Shown in pieces: positions 24,100-35,727 of a stretch of 64,000 nt of DNA. The stretch lies in contig CACRXP010000157.1 in assembly GCA_902702965.1 (NCBI GenBank), positions 405,589-469,588 on the forward strand, in the 5' to 3' direction. The translations under genes were made by a program, and so were the position numbers. The first letter of the stretch is position 1. Every line of letters starts with the position of its first letter. The notes beneath the pieces were generated by a model. The model was not told where the DNA came from. It worked only from the letters and a program-made list of their open reading frames with translations, and did not search any database. This DNA is from Spirometra erinaceieuropaei (lineage: Eukaryota; Platyhelminthes; Cestoda; Diphyllobothriidea; Diphyllobothriidae).

Positions 24100-24530
24100 A
24101 GCCGGGATTCGGCGTTAGGGTTGTGTTGTGGGATTAGGTTTCAGGTGTTAGGGTTCGGGCTTTAGAGTTAGGTTTAAAGGTAGGATTAGGGTTTGGGGTT
24201 AGGGTCTAGCGATTGCGGTCAGAAATTAGGGTTAATGTTTAGGGTTTGGGATCAGGATTTATGGCTAGATTTAGGTTTTGGGGGTAAGGTTAACCTTTGA
24301 GGTTAAAGATTGGAACTTGGGGTTAGGGTTGAACTTGAGGATTATTGTTTCTGGTCTACGGTTTTGACTTTAGGCTTACGTTTATGATTAGGATTAGGGT
24401 TATTGGCATGGTTATATGTGGTTTTAGCATAAGGGATTAGTTGCACATTTATGGTTAGGATTCACAGTTTACTTTTCTGGCTGCGGCTATTTTTTAGAAT
24501 TAAGGCCTAGAGCTTAGGTTAACGATTCAG
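24100..24530 (+). repeat. Degenerate telomere-like TTAGGG repeats
   Basis: Over about 430 bp the plus strand is built of imperfect variants of TTAGGG, such as GCGTTAGGG, GGATTAGGTT, GGTGTTAGGGTTCGGG and GGATTAGGGTTTGGGGTTAG. Exact hexamers are interspersed with diverged ones. TTAGGG is the usual flatworm telomere repeat. The block is interstitial and decayed, not a live telomere. It directly abuts a PLE reverse-transcriptase fragment on its right. Confidence 0.8.
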
Positions 24531-24540
24531 AAATTGTGTT

Positions 24541-24870
24541 TGAGAGTCCGTCACGATTTTCAGGAACTTGAGACCCCGGAAAAGCTACTTAGTCAGTCCG
24601 TTGGAGTAACTTTGAGCGACCCGGTGGGTCGGAGAGGAGCGCCGTCTTTGTGCACCTTAGGGAGACCATAGAATCGGACGAAAGCCGTCTCTTCGCTTGT
24701 ATTTGTAGGCCAGACTGCTGTCCCCGGGTGGCTACTGGTGTAAAGGCCTTCAATAGCACCTGACTGCAGGACAAATGGCCTATGGGGACAGACAAACGGG
24801 CCCATCTGTAGGCCATCCAGCTGTGGGGCATTTAGGGACGAGTGGGCAGCCATCTGCCTATGAAAAAGGT
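24541..24870 (-). pseudogene. Penelope-like reverse transcriptase fragment
   Basis: The minus strand encodes the N-terminal RT signature of Penelope-like elements, FYGLPKVHKDGAPLRP, followed by a SLK-TPTD segment. The expected continuation (GLTK, stop, LFRGLKFLKIVTDSQT) is found after a frame change near 24590-24600, so there is at least one frameshift and one stop. The remaining RT and the GIY-YIG domain are missing. The fragment ends next to the telomere-like block at 24100-24530. Confidence 0.8.
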
Positions 24871-25384
24871 CACAATCTCTGTCAGTACTGCAACGCGGGG
24901 CTGGGGTGGGAGGCGGAACGCCGCCTACAATGAAACAAAGCAACACCTTCCTGCACAAACCAGCAATCCTAACTAGGTGTGCCGGAAGGATGACTGCTGA
25001 TATCCCACAGTTATCCTAGAAGACGGGGGGAGGGGTGGTGGATGGGTTGTGGTGCGGCGGCCATACCGAAAGGCAGACGCTGCCATAAGGCTTTTGGCAA
25101 TCAGCTGGCACATACGTGGCAACACTTCTGCATTTAGGGGGCGCAACACCATATTGCAGCTGCCGGAAATTCCTCGGTTACCAGGGGCCAGTTGGAAATA
25201 TGCGTTTAGGAAAATTAATTTATCCTGGCATAGTGTTACCCTTTAGGGAGAGATTATGACACCCTGGGCACTCTCAGAGTAAGGTGGCAATTGCAAATCA
25301 CAGGACAGACCCTGATTTCATGTTACAGAAAAAACAATATGAGGACAAATTGAGGTGTAAACAATTACCTACCTCCCCTGACAA
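24871..25384. other. Intergenic
   Basis: A G-rich run lies near 25024-25045. Otherwise nothing was recognised; weak PLE N-terminal sequence may extend a little into the left end. Confidence 0.4.
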
Positions 25385-26389
25385 AGGTGAACTTCTCTGG
25401 TAATCCTCGAATGTAAGGAATGTAAGCCAAAATTCTGAAACGAGTTTTCGATTAGGAAGGATCACTTAGGTGGAGTTGCAATATTAATTATCAAGCGGTA
25501 TAAAATCATAATATTCCAGACTAGCCTCGATGTTGGCCTTGAAATGCACTTCTTTTCGGCCATTTATAGAAACCGCACTCGGCAGGAAATGACGACTTAG
25601 CTATAACGCATTTTTCATATTGATTTTCGATGCCCTTAAAAATAGAATTTACATTTCCTACAAAATGTGTATAAAATATGCGGTTTCTTACTCACTTGGT
25701 AGCAGAACATATCTTCTCCAAATTTTACACTCGAGGAAGGAGTACTTTTGGTTTTGAAAGTGTTTATAATTATGAGACTTATAAGATTGTATAATGTCCG
25801 CTCATGCAGCATCGTACATGTGCGTCTATTAATGCTGCTCATGGAACGTACAGCATAGTCCGCATCCATTGCAAAATTTCATGAACTCTACATGGTGTTT
25901 TCCCAAAGGCATAGAGGAATATATGATTTTTCTACGTTGAAAGAGTACACCTTGTGGACTGTAATCTCTAAATGCTTATGCAACGGGTGATCTGGCTTGA
26001 GGTTATTCGGGAATTAGAAAACTTTTCTGCAATCGAAACATACCCTTATTAGAATACAAAATGCGAAGAAAACGTGAGTTCCTGCCAAGGGAATAAAACA
26101 AAGCGGATTTCTGTGCATGTCCTCTATAATAGATATTTAGAAATATATGGTTAGTAAAAATCAATGTGAAAAATGTATACTAATTAAGTAGCCATTTCCT
26201 ATCGAGTGCGGTTTCCACATTTCATCGAAAAGAAGTGAATTCAAAAGGTAACATCCTGGGGGGCCTGAAATATTATAAGGTGATGCTGCTTGAAAATAAA
26301 TATTAGAGCCCCATCTAAGTTATCCTTTAAAGTCGAAAACGCATTTCAGAAGGTCGGCTAACATTTCATGAGTTAGGTCACTTACTGTA
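25385..26389. mobile_element. Inverted-repeat MITE, nearly full length
   Basis: Both arms are present. The left arm has GATTTTCGATGCCCTTAAAA (about 25622) and CTCGAGGAAGGAGTA. The right arm has AACATCCTGGGG and ends GTTAGGTCACTTACTGTA, the inverted Tc1-like terminus with TA at 26388-26389. The left terminus is degenerate. The next MITE begins about 20 bp further right. Confidence 0.7.
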
Positions 26390-26410
26390 TGTCAGTCACA
26401 CAGAAGCTGG

Positions 26411-27318
26411 TCTATCTCATGACGTGTTAGCCAAGATTCTGAAATTTGTTCCCCATTAGATAGGATTACTAAAATTGAGTTGTTATAGTGCTATTATGCA
26501 GCAACAGACTAAGATATTGCGGTGATATCAGGATTCCGGCTTTTGAGTCAGCTCCTTCTCGATCTCCTTCAAAAATGTCATTAGTTAAAAAGTGACTACA
26601 AAAATAGCATGCATTTTCCACTGGTTATTGAAGTCCTTATAAATTTAGACATATTTGACAGAAAATATATAAAAACATTCTTTTTTATATTCCTTTGCTA
26701 TGGGGCCACACCTAGCTCAAATTTTATTCACCGAAAAAGGGCATTTTTAATAAGTACAAAGTTTCTCATCATAAGACTTATATGATCGTGAAATGTCTAT
26801 TCATGCGGCATCGTACCTCCCCGCATTCAATGCAAAATTTTATGAGCCTTATATAACGCCTTTTTGATAGCATAGCGAAATGCATTATTTTCGCTATATG
26901 GAAAGTTTTGAAAACTTAAGCACAAGTTCAACTGTATGTCGGGTTCAAAAGTATTCTTTAAACGTAAAGCGTTTTTTAATCTGAAACACTACCTCTTTCT
27001 CCAGCAAAAAAATTAAGGAAGTCATGTTGTATCAAATGAGCACAAGGTAGAATATTTTGCTGCCTGTTTTCAACAAAATAGTTTGCATTTATTAGTACTC
27101 TGAAAATCATTGGGAAAATTTCAAGCTATTTAAATGGACATATTTGTCATGTGAGATTCCTGCAGTCGGTTTTAATGAAGTTCCATAAAAAGCCGGTATT
27201 TAAATGTGACTTGAGTATCCTTGGCTGATGCCTCACGATATTCGGTATGACATACCTTTAATTGAAACTAAATTTCAAAATTACGTTAAGCATTGCATGA
27301 GATAGTCCAGATACTGCA
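26411..27318. mobile_element. Inverted-repeat MITE, second adjacent copy
   Basis: The left end is CTATCTCATGACGTGTTAGCC and the right end CATGAGATAGTCCAGATACTG. The family's internal blocks are diverged, including ATCAGGATTCCGGCTTTTGA (about 26527). It is in tandem with the preceding copy, with only about 20 bp between. It is non-coding. Confidence 0.7.
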
Positions 27319-27659
27319 TTCGTCATAACACAAGGGCAACTCGGCCAATGTAACCTCACTGCGTCTATTCCCTACTGTACTTGGCGAAGCACTGACCAAT
27401 CATTCGCCGTTCTCAGACACGATTTTAATTCTAAGTGTCTAACTTGGACCAGGGGATCCAAAATGTCGGTGAATGGATGGACCACAACTGAGCAACCGCT
27501 CTAAACAAGCCACCTTGCATTAGGCTCGAGAGCGCACTAGTTTATTTACTGTCCCATGTTTCATAGATTCCGATCTGCAAATCCGTATGGGGGTAACACT
27601 CGTAACTTGGATGAATAACTCTGCCGTGCGAGTCAATCTGGGGAACTTTAACCATCAAT

Positions 27660-28060
27660 GAAAGGAATTCCAACAAAAACAAGGAAGACTGAACGGCCAT
27701 TTCTGACTTGCAGCCGATCATAACCAACCCCGTGTCCATGAGACCAGAGTCTTGAACTCCAGCACTCTGATCCTTGAGCGTTGGTAATTTCGACGATCTA
27801 CAATTTAGCCATGGGCCCGTTATCCTATCGCTTGCGATAGGGAATATTAACTGCTGTGGATGTAAGTTCATCGATGCGGTTGCGGACATGTCTGTCCCGT
27901 TGAACCTTGGAAACTCTACTCTGGGGTCCTCTAAAAGAATTTTTTAGCGACAAAGACTATAGAGACTGGCGTGACCATTTCTGATTTAATTGCTGGCCTC
28001 GGGCAGCCATAACCGACCCCATGTTATCTTAACCTGGTATTCAAACTCCATCTACATGTT
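27660..28060 (-). mobile_element. Two degenerate SINE copies
   Basis: One copy at about 27660-27850 retains GGCCATTTCTGACTTG, a reversed box B region with CTTGAACTCC, the reversed box A-like TTAGCCATGGGCCCGTTATC, and the head start. A second at about 27945-28060 retains only ACAAAGACTATAGAGACTGG and the tail. Both are old. Confidence 0.65.
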
Positions 28061-31000
28061 TGTAAAACGTTAGGCCCGACTATAAACCATTATATCAGTT
28101 GGATGTGTCCTCAAGCGGGCCACGCTGGTAGGTGCGCAGGACCAACAGACGGGCCATATCGGATTCTGGCAGGCGTTATCGGAATGCTTACTATAGTAAA
28201 TGTCAAACATTTGGGGAGGGGGGGTGTGTTGGTAGACCCAGCTGCTAGCAGAAGTCACGCACATTGTGGACCCTGCCGCCCCTCGCCCATTCTTGCTGTT
28301 AGCTAAAATCCTGATCATTAGCTGCGTGGATGAGGTGGTATGGGGTGAAGCCTCAAGGTGCGGGCTCGGTCGTGCGATCAACCTGCGTTCTTTCCTCTTC
28401 TCCAGCTTGCTTCAGTCTGTCTTGACGGCGGGCCACCGTGGGGAAGGAGGAGGTAGTGCATTGGGTGCCGTGCAAGTATACTGCCATTATAAAATAATTC
28501 ACGCACAAGTCACCGTACCTGCGCTCATCTCGCTGTGGAGCACACGGTGGAAATCGTCGGAAACGACAGCCGACCTGTGAGGTCAGTTGGGTGAATGATC
28601 TTCTAACGCGATACAGTCTGAAAAATTCTCCCGAATAGAAATATTCGGGACGCTCTTCCGCTCTCTCAGAAAGAGTCGGGATTATTAGCAGTGCCTGAAA
28701 GCAGAAGGGGGCAGCCAGTAGTAAGATCTGACCTTGAAAGGGCAACGGCAGTCTTCAGAAGCCACCTTCTCATGCACTCTTATAGTTACGCAGTTTGATG
28801 AGGACAGTGTGCAAGGCAAACCTACTAGGCAGTTCATCTTTCGCAATTAAAATGCATGCACTGTGACCGGCATTGTGCGAAGCCTGCCTTTTTAGCATTT
28901 TTTTCTCTGAAGAAATCGAAACTGGTTAACATGCGCTTGCGAACGGTCGGCAATTGGGCCTATACAAGAATATAAGTTCAGGCATTGCACTTCCACACGA
29001 AAGGGCGTGCTCCGATTCATAGGCTGGAGCCTGCGACGTATGATTTCATTTCAAATTTGACAAATATAAAGAGAGAAAAAGATCGGGGTCGCTAACAGCA
29101 TTCTGCCCCCTCATTGCAGTTTGCACTCCACCTACTCATCATTGTGCGAGCTCAATTAGCATTTAGAGTCTTCATAGAGATCAGTAAGTGAAAAGCTTGC
29201 ATGCATTTTCGACTTTGAATGACTACCTCATGTTGGGATGCGGCACCAATTAGCACATAAGATAATCTTGTATTCACTCACGCATGCCAACATCCTCTGC
29301 GCTTTGTTGACAATCTCTGAGAATACTTATGCCGAACATGCTCCGTTTCCAGAAAGTGTGCCTTTTAAATTTACCTTTAACGCCTATTAACACTCCCCTT
29401 GATAGCTCCCAACTCGCCCTCTCTAGTTTTGAGTGGGTCAGTCTGATGACCAGGTTTCGCGTCTACTACAAGAAATGCGGCACTCAAACAGGGATTCGAT
29501 TAATAGACTATCGATTTTAAAGTCGCTTGCTGAACACAGGATGAATGAATCGATAGAATAGTTAAAGGTAATTCCCACAAATGTGAATTAAATGTGCAGC
29601 AAGCAGTATCTTTCAGCATTCCTTGACTCGCATGAGAGCTCGAGACACCGGAACAATAAATAACTGGTCTAAGAAACCATCCGCCCTCCTCCTCCCCTTT
29701 CGCTCAATCCTCTGGGCCTGTCGCGATTTCTAAAACTTGGAATACATCATCTTTACAAATCGCTTTCTCAACAATGGCGCCCGGGCTCTTGAGTTCCATT
29801 AAAGAGGGCCAATTTCCACGCAGAGTTTGGGTGCCCGACAAAAAACCCAGACGGTATTTTTGATACAAGGAAAGAACGAATCTCTGCACGTGCTACGGCG
29901 AAAAATTTGACAGAATGGGAAATCTTTTTTTTTGAAAAAATGATTAACAAATGAAATAAATCTTTACAAACACAAGATTTCCCACGAGGTCGAAGAACTA
30001 CGTTGAGCCTCCATACAGATAGGTCATGCAGCCAGTCGCCTTTCAGACTGATCCAAGGAAAGATAACTATGGCAGGAAGGTCGTCCGAGACATGGGCTGG
30101 TGAAGCGGACGACAGTTTTGCATTCCTGAATGGAAATCTCTTCAACTAAATGGTGAACCAGTAACAGTTGAGGAATATTCGAACTCAGTTGCTGTGCAAA
30201 GTTGCTGAACAAGCAATGAACAAGATGTTCGATGACGGCAGCGTCGGCTCGACTTGAAAATCTCGGAGGCAGCACATATAAATGCTTCTTGTCTTCTCAA
30301 AACTATTCTTGCAGTCTCCAGGCGTCTACACTGGGCACATTATAAATCGAATTTCTAAAAGAACATGCTGCCTCATCGTGCGGGTAACAGACAGTAGTCC
30401 ACATGTTTGTCCCACTAACGCTCCGCGCAGATATGATCGGTTTACGTCATCATTAAGAAGCAGTTATGAGGTGTTTTACTTAAGGCCAGAAACCAAAGCG
30501 AAGTTCTAAATGGTGCGTCGGGTTCGGAACCTCAAAGGCATTAGGGATGAATGTTTCCCTTGGAGAACAGAGTGCGTGAAAATTCAGTCGTCGCTCTACC
30601 TTGGTTAGAGGAGGTGCGGACATGCATCCCCCAAATCAAAGGCATTCGTCAGTCCGATCATGCGGGCGCCCCGTGTCAGGCTGGTAAATTTACAGCTCAA
30701 TTAGCTGACACGATATTTTTTAACGTGAAAGTGCAGAGTCGGGAGAAGCCACATTAAAAATCTTAACATTCCCTAAAGGCAATTTTCACACCCGTTGTCC
30801 GGCGAACGGACGCAGGTTGTATTGCAGAGGTGGGCGGATTTCCCTTTCAAGTTTTTGATGGCGTCAGGCCAGTTGGCTGTGTCATGTGCAGGCTAAAAAA
30901 AACACCTTTGCGGAGGCGGCCACTGGCTACGCTGACGCGTACTGGTGCGTCGGGCTGTGACGGGGCAGAAAGCAATTGTCTAAACCTGGGGATTATTCAT

Positions 31001-32277
31001 CAACGCGTTTTTCCGGTGTAGGCTGGTTGTCGCGTGGGTGTAAATAGGGAAAAGTGAAATGCAAATTTAGCTGCCCATATCTGGAAACTGCATGAGGGAA
31101 TAGAGACAACCTGAGGTCTCATTTGAATTTATGGGGAACATGAGGAGGCGGAAATCGTGGACGATCGAATTGGTCTGATAAGAAGGGTTTTTTGCATGCA
31201 ACTTGCTTCTTTTTAGGGTGGAGCAGAGTGGCGCAAAAGCCTTTATCGCCACGTAATTGACTACAACCTACGAGGAGATCATTGGTAACTTATTATACCT
31301 GAACATATGGTAAATGAGGACGTTTAATACTCCCAGGCTGGGATTTCGTAGTGGAAAACGTATTTGCGATTGAACTTAGTCGAAAAGAATGGAAATCATG
31401 GATTCAGATTCATGAATTTTGTGCACCTGTGTGGCTATTGGGCATGACTTTCACAGTGCTTTGGCGTTACGCAGTGCACGCTCTGTCGCTCTGTGCGTCG
31501 ACAAGACAGTACTCTGTGGTCCTCATTAATCAACCACTTTGCTCCGGTATTACCAGCCAACTCCTGCAGACAACATACTCTTACCTTGTTGCGTAGGGCT
31601 ATGACGAAAAAGGTTATTAAGGACGAGGTTTCGTGTATCGTCAAATCGACTTCTTCATGTAGCGTTCCGTGAGCCCGTTAATACGCGGACATCCACAAAT
31701 GTTCCGTTCCCTTATAAAAAGTCGGCCTAATGTATAATTTATCCGTGATTCCCATGACAAGGAAAGCTGGGTCGGGTTATATGAATGGTACGAAAAAAAC
31801 ATCAAAACACGCATATAATATTGTCCTAAAGACACATTTGTTATTTACAAGGCAAGTAGAATCAGAAGACAGTTTTGCATCGTATGTACTGGCAGCTCTT
31901 CGAAGTTGGCGTGGTGTGGACAGTCCTCAGAAAGAGGGAATCTGTGCACGCATTTACAGAAAGCAATTGGCCGACCTCGGGTCTCAAATGAGCGTTAAGC
32001 AAGGCAACTTTTGATCCTTGTGCGCGGAATCTCTAAAAAAAGTATTGTATGTGCTTGCAAGACCTCATTGCCATCGACTTATGAACACCAGATATGATTG
32101 TCTACTGGCGACAGATCGATTGTCGTTTCCGCTATTTGCCCCACAGGACGGTAGCCGAGAGACTTACTCGTGGATCGGTTTGAAGTAGGGGCCGACTTTC
32201 GTTGCATCTTCCTCACCACGACCTCCCTCATCAACCTGAGCCGGAGACAGCATCCGGCGCATCGTCTACGCGTGCGA
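28061..32277. other. Region without recognised genes
   Basis: About 4.2 kb with no recognised domain or repeat family. It contains one perfect small hairpin (28629-28650, listed separately). Open frames up to about 130 codons overlap on both strands and have no clear splice context. Confidence 0.4.
28629..28650. other. Perfect 9-bp hairpin with GAAA tetraloop
   Basis: TCCCGAATA, loop GAAA, TATTCGGGA: nine perfect base pairs closed by a GNRA-type tetraloop. It could be structural in a transcript, but a stem this short also arises by chance in 64 kb. No neighbouring element explains it. Confidence 0.5.
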
Positions 32278-32769
32278 CACGATAAACCCGATCTTCACAC
32301 AAACAGCAAAAAGGGGCGGTTCAGATCCCAGCTGAGTACGCGTGCCAGGGAGGTTATACTATGTAGGAGGCAATGAATTCAACCCCAGTTGCCCTACCGG
32401 TTGGCAGTCGTCCAAGGAGCGACTTTTAACGTCCCATGGTAGTTAAGAGGCGCATTGGGGTGCTTATAGCAAGCAGTATGTGCTAAGCACCGTCGAGACA
32501 GGATCTCCAGAGTGGGGTTATCCCTCTCTTTCCTCTCCCAGGAAACTTTTTTGCGGTTGGTTTGGCCAGCTTTTTGAAACTTCGGCTGGATGCGGGGGGC
32601 TGGCGCGGAGTAAGCCTGCACCTAGGCGTGTCAACACACCCACAGTGGACGTGACAATTCCAGCAGGCCGTAATGTCACCCTCATACCATGCCGTCCATG
32701 GAACTCCCACTCATTTGAGATCTGAACTGCTCCCTTTTCATTGTTTGTGTGAAAAGCTGGTCTATCGTG
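32278..32769. repeat. Inverted repeat, about 60-bp arms around a 370-bp spacer
   Basis: The left arm 32278-32338 contains TTCACACAAACAGCAAAAAG and GGTTCAGATCCCA. The right arm 32709-32769 is its reverse complement with about four in five positions matching. The spacer is GC-richer than the surroundings. This may be the two ends of an unrecognised non-autonomous transposon or two opposed copies of another repeat. No target duplication was found. Confidence 0.6.
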
Positions 32770-35163
32770 CACGGACCAGGATTGTGTGACACGCCTAGAC
32801 TAGTTGTTTGACTTTGTCAGTCGACACCGTCTCCGATTTTCTTGACTGTGCTTTGACGCCAGGCTCACGTGTTCGCGATGTTCTTTTTGTTGGGATGGAT
32901 CTACAAATGTGCAAAGTGCCCGTATGACACCTGAGCATGTGTTAACGTCATGGTAATGTAAGGAAATATTGAGTGTTCGCGACTACTGTTCGTGGCATGC
33001 GCGTTTTGATTACCTCCCGACTCACGCTGGCTTCTGATAATGTGTTGGTCTCTAAGACGGTTGCTTAGTAGCAGTGCGCCAAGCTTGCAGATTATGCTCA
33101 CTAACCTCTCACACCTCTGGCTTCGTTTGCAGGCGCTTTAGGCAATGTGTGTGTCTTTTCCTCATCAGTTTGTCTCAAATAGCAATACACTTACAATGTC
33201 GACTAGCCGATGGCAATCTGCACATCCACCTATTGTGATCTCAATTACTGTGGTGAATTGCACTTTTCATCATGTGCTATTGATGTGTTCACTTCTTGTG
33301 TTATTACCAGGAGACGTGTTTGGTCTTAAAGTTTAGCATTCGAAGAGGTATAGCCAGCGTTCGCGCTCAGACGGCTGGGTGCTTTAGATGACAGTCGACG
33401 CGGCAAGCCCTCCTGAATCCGCCGCACCTAATTGGCTTTGAGAAACTCTCATGAACAATGTACTCAGATTATGGTCTCAGTTCCTGCATAGTGTGAGGCT
33501 TGGGTATGTTTGAATAACGACGGAAATTGTCAGCAGTAACTGAACGAGGTTTCTTGTCTTTGGCGGTAGTAGTGCGTAATTATTACTTAATCGACAGCAC
33601 GGGACCACTTGTAAAGTGTCCCGACTGAACGTCCCAGAAAAAACGCATTGATTGCCTCAGAAATTAAACAAGGCAGGGTGAAATTGGAATTTATATACCA
33701 GAAAATATACGGAAAAGCTGGGAGACCTACTGATGAGCCAAACTCCTCGCAGCTGCGCCAGGCAGCGATACAAGATCGGCGAAACGCGTGTGTCTAGACT
33801 CTTAGCTAATATCTGTGTTGTTAGTACGGTAAATCATTATACAAGAGTGACATCGCCAAAATCAGCCCCGTGATCATAAAACATTGTTGGGGACTACGCG
33901 GATGCGAACGTAATATAAAATATATGAATTTCAGAAAATGCGAACTTCAAAAATAGCAAAAGCTTATGAAAATGTGTTAGCTCATAGGGTGTGTGTAACA
34001 TCCCAACTATGTCATCCATTTAAGAAGCAACTTATTCGAATACCGAAAGTTATCTTCTGTGAAGGTAATCAAAAAAACTATATGCATGCAAATAAATCAT
34101 GAAAACTGCATACTAAATTAGCAAGGACCCGCATAAAAATGTGAATTGTCATACGTTGCCGAGAAGACTATCAATCAAGCAGTCGCATTCTTGGATGCAC
34201 AAGCTGGCTAGAGGTTATTTTTCTTACTTCTCTATATTTCATCTTCGTTCTTCGTCTCTTTCATTGCAAGACAGACTCATGGGCATCCGGCAGTATCTGT
34301 AAAATTTAGGTACTTTTAATTAGTTTATTTTCTGACATCGCCGTTCTGAAGAAGCCTATAAGAATTCCTGTCACTGACACGCATCAATGTGCCAAGCGTT
34401 AGGTTTTCGGTGTTTTTAATTAAAACACTGTTTTTCTGAATAGATTTGCACAAGTCAAAAACGACAAAATACGCAGAATTTACTGGTGTAATAGAATTTG
34501 GGCAACATCTTTCAACCGCCCACATAACCGGCTTAAGCACCGGGCTGCGCAGTTGTAATCGCGCTTGACGAGGTTTCATTGCAATTCGCAGTCGAATGAT
34601 AGGTCATTGTGGTAAAAATTTTATGATGTCATTTAATCCGGCATATTTCGTCGTCTTTGCAATTGACCTAGGACTGGAGAGCGTTTTAGCGACTTTAATG
34701 ATGATGCCTTCCCTATGCTTTCTAATGTCCATTTTAAGACTCCGTTTTTACGTCTCACCTAACCCATTAATTTTTATCGCTTTCCCTTGAGCCAAATCTC
34801 CCTGTGACGGCAACCAACAGTCTCTAAATCTATTCTGTTACAGCTTCCGAAATCTGGCAGCCGGGCTAGACATCACCTCGGTTTATGCACTTAGACATTT
34901 CATTTGCATGTTCTAAATCGTCCGCCGGCGGAAGCAGTGTGATGCGTCATTCGGCAACATGGCTAGGACGACGCGTGGCCATCGATTATTTCCTACGCTT
35001 GGTCTGTCTAGGCGACCTTGCGCGCGCGCTTTGCAGACCAACCAACCAGCGAAGACTTCTCAGGGCGAAAACATGACAAGTAGAGAATAATGCTCACTGA
35101 TACCGGGAGTATGGTCTGGCCGTCAGTTAATGGCTTCCCCGTCGAGGGGAGTAAAGCTGTCAA
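32770..35163. other. Region without recognised genes
   Basis: A good acceptor-like sequence (CTTCGTTTGCAG, ending about 33132) is followed by about 34 sense codons in one frame, but no partner exon could be assigned. Otherwise nothing was recognised. Confidence 0.4.
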
Positions 35164-35625
35164 ATGCCTCCGGACTCTGTCCTTAGCCCAAGGTCCACTT
35201 ACCTCACAAGCATTGGATTTATCGTACTTCTCTGTGCCAGTGATTTAACTGCCCTCACCGCCACTTGTGTATCATGTGACGGGAATGTCGTCGTAGGCGG
35301 TTGGGTGAACGAAACGCACTGCTTCCCACGTCTTCCGCGACTGAGCTGGCTCCATGGCGAGGCCGAGTTATGCATTCCCTGTGTAGGCCTGCGGACTGTT
35401 TCCTCAAGTTCGAAAGTTCTTTGGATTTCTGTGATTCTTTGTGAAAGGGTACAGGAGATATATCGGCTCTACCAGTTCCTTCGCTACAACCAAGAGCACA
35501 CTGCGGGGTTCTCATGTGCTGGTCAAGGTGAGTAATTGATGGAACCGTCTATGTGCTCAATTCTAGACGTTTTTGTTAACACTCTACTTCACTATATATT
35601 TGCAGGAGCGCTAAGGGCAACGTAG
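35164..35625 (+). CDS. Candidate two-exon gene, small cysteine-containing protein
   Basis: Exon 1 (35164-35527) reads about 121 codons from an ATG and ends CAAG at a consensus donor, GTGAGT. A 78-bp intron (35528-35605) ends in a pyrimidine/AT-rich ATATATTTGCAG acceptor. Exon 2 adds six residues and a TAG stop (35623-35625), and AATAAA follows at 35722. An intron of this size is usual for tapeworms. The predicted protein has a hydrophobic stretch near residues 14-30 (SIGFIVLLCASDLTAL), which could be a signal anchor. It also has CVSC and CIPC pairs and an NET glycosylation sequon. No family was recognised. The true start could lie at an acceptor-like CTGTCCTTAG at about 35178-35187. The splice pair, stop and poly(A) signal together support it, but each alone is common by chance. 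Confidence 0.35.
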
Positions 35626-35721
35626 ACTCATCCTTGACTATAACTCAGAAACGTACTTTTCGCGCTACGTTCTTCGTGTAACATCGGCAAGACTCACTAA
35701 ACATGTAGGAGCGGAAGGGGG

Positions 35722-35727
35722 AATAAA
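35722..35727 (+). promoter_or_regulatory. Possible polyadenylation signal
   Basis: AATAAA lies 97 bp after the stop of the candidate gene at 35164-35625. It fits that gene's 3' end, but the hexamer is common in this AT-leaning DNA. Confidence 0.3.

Noticed and set aside
31730..32014. 94-codon frame with plausible composition
   Set aside because: No splice signals, start context or recognised family.
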